Of a stretch of DNA of 10,855 nt, positions 7,419-10,855 are shown in pieces. This DNA comes from Planctomycetales bacterium (lineage in GTDB: Bacteria > Planctomycetota > Planctomycetia > Isosphaerales > Isosphaeraceae), in the NCBI GenBank assembly GCA_027435495.1, contig DAHZZC010000224.1, positions 1-10,855 on the forward strand, written 5' to 3'. The translations under genes and the position numbers were made by a program. A model generated the notes under the pieces. The model ran no database searches. It was not told where the DNA came from and saw only the letters and a list, made by a program, of their open reading frames with translations. The first letter of the stretch is position 1; each line of letters opens with the position of its first letter.

Positions 7419-7563
7419 AAATAACACGGAGAACACGAAAATTCAAAATCTCGACTGTTCAATTATTAGACGATCAAAAGATTTATTGATAGATCATTAG
7501 TCTCTGCCCGTTCGCCCCGCGGGTGTCCCTTTTTTCTTTCGTGTCCTTCGTGATTTTCGTGGT
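7413..7563. repeat. Imperfect inverted repeat of nonamer arrays flanking an AT-rich core
   Basis: The left arm (7413-7440) is a series of cacgaa-like units at 9-10 base spacing. The right arm (7537-7563) is three 9-mers, tttcgtgtc, cttcgtgat and tttcgtggt. The reverse complement of the right arm aligns along its whole length with the left arm, with a few mismatches and one extra base. The arms enclose 96 bp of mostly AT-rich sequence. Confidence 0.7.
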
Positions 7564-7656
7564 TGCTCCCCGGCTTTTTCTCGTGGTCAGACCTTGAAGC
7601 CGGAGTTTTCGTGGTTGCTCCCCGGCTTTTCTCGTGGTCAGACCTTGAAGCCGGAG
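7554..7656. repeat. 52/51-bp tandem duplication covering the 3' end of the receptor gene
   Basis: Positions 7554-7605 and 7606-7656 are identical except for one T missing from a T run in the second copy. The right copy includes the last codons (SGFKV) and stop of the receptor gene. The left copy lies beyond the stop and repeats those codons and the stop outside the gene. Confidence 0.92.
7568..7656 (-). other. Alternative hairpins around the receptor stop codon
   Basis: Two copies of ccccggctt (7568-7576, 7620-7628) alternate with two copies of aagccggag (7597-7605, 7648-7656). Neighbouring arms can pair over 9 bp with one G-U pair. Three mutually exclusive stems are possible, with loops of 19, 14 and 20 bases; the stop codon lies in the loop of the first one transcribed. 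No U tract follows on the - strand, so a standard intrinsic terminator is not supported; a role in 3'-end processing or stability is only a possibility. Confidence 0.5.
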
Positions 7657-10115
7657 ATGACCTGCTTGAGCGCGGCGGCCTGGGCGCCGAGTTCCTCGGC
7701 GCTGGCGGAGAGTTCCTCGGAGCTGGAGGCGTTGGTCTCGGTGATTCCTGAGACGTTCTGGATGGCCTTGCTGACCTCGGCGGAGGCCTCGGTCTGCTCG
7801 CGGGTGGCCTGGGCGATCTTGGTGATTCCGGCGGCGGTTTCCTCGACGCCCTGGACGATCCGGGCGAGCGATTCGCCGGCCTTTTCCGAGAGCTGGGCGC
7901 CATCGGCGACGCGGCGGGTGGATTCCTTGATCAGACCGGTGATCTCCTTGGCGGCGGCGCTGGAGCGCTCGGCCAGTTTGCGGACCTCATCGGCGACGAC
8001 TGCGAAGCCGAGCCCGTGCTCGCCGGCCCGGGCGGCCTCGATCGCCGCGTTGAGGGCGAGGAGGTTGGTCTGGCTGGCGATCTCGCTGATGACCTGGATG
8101 ATGTCACTGACCTGCTCACTCGACTTCTTGATCAGGACCATGGCCTCGATCGCCTGTGAGACCGACTCGCCGCCCCGGCGGGCCAGTTGCGCCGCCTGGC
8201 CGGCCTGGGTGCTGGCCTCGGAGGCGTTCCGGTTGATCTCGACGATCGAATGCGAGAGTTGCTGGATCGACGCCGACATCTCCTCGACGGTCGCTGCCTG
8301 ACTCTGTGCCGACTCGCTCAGATAGCTGGCGCTCTCCGCGACGACCCGCGAGCCCTCGGCGAACTGTCCGGCCGACTCGATCACCTGGCCGATGATCTGT
8401 TTCAGGTCGGCGATCATGCGTCCCAGGGCCTCGCCGAGCCGTCCCATGTCGTCGTCGCCACGGAAGCCGACAGCGACTGTCAGGTCTCCTTCGGAGGCGG
8501 CCTTCGCCACTTTCATGAGCTGGCTGACCTTCGATTCGAGGTCGCGTCTGGCCTCGTCGATCCGGGCGGCCTGTTCCACCCGCTCGAGCGCCGAGGAGAC
8601 CAGCCGGCCGACGTTTCGGATGGCGTCGAGCCGGGCTTCCGAGGGTGCGATTTTCTCGTCGGTGAGGAAATCCATGGTGCCGGCGACCCGGCCCGCGACC
8701 AGGATCGGGAAGCAGAGTCCCGACTTCAGACCGGCGCGGCGTGCGGCCGGGGCCCGCGAGCAGGCCTTCATTTCGCCGAGGTCGGGGACAAAGACCAGGT
8801 CGCGTGCCTGCCAGGCGGCCCCGTTGAGGCCCTCCCCCTCGCGGAACAGAGAATCGGTCGTGACGCGGCGGAATTCCTCGCCGACGGAGCCGGCGTCCTG
8901 GGCGAAGTGCAGCGCCCGGTCCTCGTCGTGGACCTCCCAGTAAGAGCCGTACGACCATCCGTACGCCTCGCGAACGCTTGCGAGCGCCGCCGAGATCACC
9001 TCGCGCGCTGTCCGCGCCCGGCCGGTCGCCACCAGAAGTTGATTGACGGCTCGGGTGTCGGCGGCGGTTTCGGCCTCGCGGCGGGCCGTCTCGACCTTCT
9101 CGGTGATGATCTCCCACGTGATCATCGGGCCGATATACTTCCCCTTCAGGTCGTGCATGGCGGCGACGGTCAACTCGAAAAGCTCGGGACCGACGTGGAT
9201 CGTCGCCGTTCTGGGGAGGTTCCGCGGGTCGGCCAGCATCCTCCGCTGGTGGTCGGGCGCCCGGTGGAAGACATCAATCGAGCCGCCGATGATCTCTGAG
9301 ACCCGGACGGGCAGGTGCTGTTCCAGCCGGCGGAGCGTTTGCTCGGCGCGAGGGTTCATGTATCGGATTTTCAGGTCGAGGTCGGCGTACATCATGTTGA
9401 CTGGCGCGTTGTCGACCATCTGCTTGATCCGCCCAAGCTCCATCTGGCGTGCGAGACCTGAGAGCTTGTTCGACGCGAGCCGTCCGATCGTTCGGAGCGC
9501 CTCGATTCGGCCGGAGGAGATGGGCAGCTTGCGGTCGGAGAAGAAATCGAGCGTGCCGACGACCTCGCTGTCACGAAGGATCGGCAGGGCGACCGCGGCG
9601 CGGATGCCGGCGCGCCGGGCGAGCGGGGCACGGCAGCAGTCGTGCAGCTCGCCGACGTCCTCGACATGAAAAAGGTCGCGGAGCCGCCAGGCACGGCCGT
9701 TGAGCCCCTCGCCCTCGCGGAACCGGGCGGTGCGCGTCAGCCGCTGGAACTCGTCGTCGACCCGCCCTGACTCCATCGAGAAGCTGAGCACGTGCTCGTC
9801 TGGGTCGACGATCCAGTAGGAGGCGTAGGCCCAGCCGAACTCCTTGCGGACGGTCTCGAGGGTCGCGCGAATGATCTCGTCGACCGCTTCGGCGCCGATG
9901 ATCGCACCGATGGTGCCGATGAGCGCCTGGGCGTCGGCACTGGCCTCGGCAAGCAGGTCGGGAGCGTCCTCCACAATGCCTCGCGCGGCGGCGGTCATCG
10001 TAGCGCGGGCGGTGGTTTTCCTGGACGCGCGGGCGGTCCTGGTCGGGCGGGCGCGGCCCTCGGAGTCGCCATTGCCGTTGATTGCGTTCGCTGGCCCTTC
10101 GGGTTCGGATACCAT
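7638..10115 (-). CDS. Soluble methyl-accepting chemotaxis protein, GAF-PAS-GAF-HAMP-MCP
   Basis: This 825-residue receptor has no transmembrane segment or signal peptide, so it senses an intracellular signal. After a basic, low-complexity tail (about 20-45), it has GAF1 (72-215), a PAS-like domain (230-338, with APVNMMYADLDLKIRYMNP), GAF2 (357-512), a HAMP-like helical unit (about 525-575, with EGDLTV) and the signalling coiled coil (580-825). The hairpin tip is the highly conserved SQTNLLALNAAIEAARAGE (681-699). Glutamate pairs in methylation-like contexts occur at 611/612, 800/801 and 807/808, suitable for CheR and CheB. The two GAF domains are close copies, both with FREGEGLNG-AW-RDL and C-RAP-ARRAG. 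No haem-binding or other cofactor motif is certain. No C-terminal CheR-tethering pentapeptide is present. The ATG has ggag 10 bases upstream. The ligand is unknown; the receptor lies between cheW and cheR and is probably the main input to this CheA. Confidence 0.95.
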   Translation of the reverse strand: MVSEPEGPANAINGNGDSEGRARPTRTARASRKTTARATMTAAARGIVEDAPDLLAEASADAQALIGTIGAIIGAEAVDEIIRATLETVRKEFGWAYASYWIVDPDEHVLSFSMESGRVDDEFQRLTRTARFREGEGLNGRAWRLRDLFHVEDVGELHDCCRAPLARRAGIRAAVALPILRDSEVVGTLDFFSDRKLPISSGRIEALRTIGRLASNKLSGLARQMELGRIKQMVDNAPVNMMYADLDLKIRYMNPRAEQTLRRLEQHLPVRVSEIIGGSIDVFHRAPDHQRRMLADPRNLPRTATIHVGPELFELTVAAMHDLKGKYIGPMITWEIITEKVETARREAETAADTRAVNQLLVATGRARTAREVISAALASVREAYGWSYGSYWEVHDEDRALHFAQDAGSVGEEFRRVTTDSLFREGEGLNGAAWQARDLVFVPDLGEMKACSRAPAARRAGLKSGLCFPILVAGRVAGTMDFLTDEKIAPSEARLDAIRNVGRLVSSALERVEQAARIDEARRDLESKVSQLMKVAKAASEGDLTVAVGFRGDDDMGRLGEALGRMIADLKQIIGQVIESAGQFAEGSRVVAESASYLSESAQSQAATVEEMSASIQQLSHSIVEINRNASEASTQAGQAAQLARRGGESVSQAIEAMVLIKKSSEQVSDIIQVISEIASQTNLLALNAAIEAARAGEHGLGFAVVADEVRKLAERSSAAAKEITGLIKESTRRVADGAQLSEKAGESLARIVQGVEETAAGITKIAQATREQTEASAEVSKAIQNVSGITETNASSSEELSASAEELGAQAAALKQVISGFKV

Positions 10116-10175
10116 CGCGGGATGCTCCGGGGGCTTGATCGCCCGGTCGGTCGGACTGAGGGGAACGGGATTCGA

Positions 10176-10724
10176 TCAGCCCGCCGGCAGCGATGCCGGG
10201 ACCTGTTCTTCAAAAAGACGGTCGATATCGAGAATGATGAGTAGCCGATCCTCCAGCCGGGCGAGGCCGGAGATCGACTGATGAGCCACCGAAAGCACCG
10301 ACAGCGGCGGCGGCTGGATCTGCTCGCGATTGATCCGCATGACCTGAGTGACGGCGTCAACGATGCAGCCGACGGTCTTCTCGTGAACGTTGGCGACGAT
10401 GATTCGGGTCTCCTCGTCGACCTCGCGAGCGGGAAGGCCGAACCGCTTGCGAAGATTCACGATGGGAATGACCGATCCGCGAAGATTGATCAGGCCCTCA
10501 ATGAAGTCGGGCACCTGCGGGATGCGAGTGATCGGCTTCATCAGGATGATTTCCTGGATGCGGGTGATGGCGAGGGCGTAATCCTCGTCATCGAGCCGGA
10601 AGCCGACGACCTGAAAGATGGGGCCCTCGCCGCGCCGGCCGTGCGGATGCGGATCGGCGTGTCCTGGCACGGGCGCAGGACCGACGCTGGCGGCGGCGCT
10701 ATCGGAGCGGGGCCCGTCGAACAT
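10176..10724 (-). CDS. cheW: CheW, receptor-kinase coupling protein
   Basis: CheW links the receptor tip to the P5 domain of CheA in signalling arrays. The SH3-like CheW fold covers residues 35-172, with the signature INLRGSVIPIVNLRKRFGLP (79-98), the IQEII strand (56-60), IIVAN and the closing DRLLIILDIDRLF. The protein has 182 residues, slightly long because of a hydrophilic N-terminal extension (1-34) that includes GHADPHPHGRRGEG. The ATG at 10724 has only a weak agga upstream. The frame has no stop up to the window end, so a more upstream start cannot be excluded, but that extra sequence does not look like protein. It is the first gene of the cluster, 60 bp before the receptor gene; the gap shows no structure. 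Confidence 0.95.
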   Translation of the reverse strand: MFDGPRSDSAAASVGPAPVPGHADPHPHGRRGEGPIFQVVGFRLDDEDYALAITRIQEIILMKPITRIPQVPDFIEGLINLRGSVIPIVNLRKRFGLPAREVDEETRIIVANVHEKTVGCIVDAVTQVMRINREQIQPPPLSVLSVAHQSISGLARLEDRLLIILDIDRLFEEQVPASLPAG

Positions 10725-10855
10725 GGATGCGAATCCTGGTGCGTGCGGCGAAGGCCACGGAAAAGCAGACGGGTGGCGCCGATCGCCCGGCGGCCGTCGG
10801 GAGCGAATGAGGGCGCACGGCCAGCGATCACGACCAGCCCATCGCGTCCTCTCTA
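10725..10855. other. Non-coding end region upstream of cheW
   Basis: These 131 bp contain no recognisable gene on either strand. If cheW is the first gene of the transcript, its promoter should be here or just beyond the window. I see no convincing sigma70, sigma54 or sigma28 element. Confidence 0.5.

Larger units (their letters stand above)
7358..7637. other. Repeat-rich spacer between the receptor gene and cheR
   Basis: These 280 bp hold no supported gene. Reading from cheR toward the receptor gene they contain a 24-bp-period direct repeat, a nonamer tandem array, an AT-rich core with several A/T runs, the same nonamer array in opposite orientation, and a tandem copy of the receptor gene's last bases. 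I find no convincing promoter for cheR; the AT-rich part at about 7440-7500 is the only candidate region. Confidence 0.8.

Noticed and set aside
7506..7536. GC-rich stem followed by a T run on the + strand, resembling an intrinsic terminator
   Set aside because: No + strand gene precedes it and the stem is short with a wobble pair; on the - strand there is no U tract after it.
7376..7656. Possible CRISPR array in the receptor-cheR spacer
   Set aside because: The repeats are of different kinds and periods, the repeat units have no unique spacers of constant length between them, and there are no cas genes.
7466..7903. 145-codon - strand frame starting within the receptor gene and running into the spacer
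   Set aside because: It is out of frame with the receptor, Pro/Arg/Ser-rich, and its tail is only translated repeat sequence.
8187..9299. 370-codon + strand frame opposite the receptor gene
   Set aside because: Antisense shadow of the GAF and signalling domains; no domain or ribosome-binding site.
10541..10831. - strand frame reaching into the DNA upstream of cheW
   Set aside because: It overlaps cheW in another frame, has no recognisable domain and ends within cheW.

Overview
The window is GC-rich and almost fully coding. It holds the 3' part of a cation:proton antiporter gene on the + strand, and, convergent to it on the - strand, a nearly complete chemotaxis signalling cluster filling about 9.2 kb. 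The organism is not identified by any single marker. High GC, AT-rich intergenic islets built of short tandem repeats (cacgaa-type nonamers, caattac-type heptamers), a GAF-type soluble receptor and cheC/cheD together fit a planctomycete-like bacterium, but that is an inference from general resemblance.

Layout, left to right: a 5'-truncated CPA2 antiporter with a C-terminal RCK/TrkA-N domain (2-1495, +); then on the - strand cheB (1519-2607), cheY (2638-2994), an AT-rich spacer (2995-3114), cheD (3115-3642), a cheC-like phosphatase gene (3670-4308), cheA (4305-6479), cheR (6515-7357), a repeat-rich 280-bp spacer (7358-7637), a soluble GAF-PAS-GAF-HAMP chemoreceptor (7638-10115) and cheW (10176-10724). 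Transcription order is therefore cheW, mcp, cheR, cheA, cheC-like, cheD, cheY, cheB. The last 131 bp hold no recognisable gene and may carry the upstream promoter.

Together the genes encode a self-contained circuit: a cytoplasmic receptor coupled by CheW to the kinase CheA, the output regulator CheY, adaptation by the methyltransferase CheR, methylesterase/deamidase CheB and deamidase CheD, and a CheC-family protein as the likely CheY-P phosphatase (no cheZ is seen). No flagellar or pilus gene is in the window, so the output is not shown.

The genes are conventional and I do not see a new multi-gene system. The points worth a second look are non-coding or within domains: both long spacers have inverted arms made of short tandem repeats around an AT-rich core; the cheY spacer carries a good sigma70-like promoter; the receptor's 3' end is tandemly duplicated, giving alternative hairpins around the stop codon; the CheC-like protein has lost one of its two phosphatase motifs; and the receptor has two clearly duplicated GAF domains.
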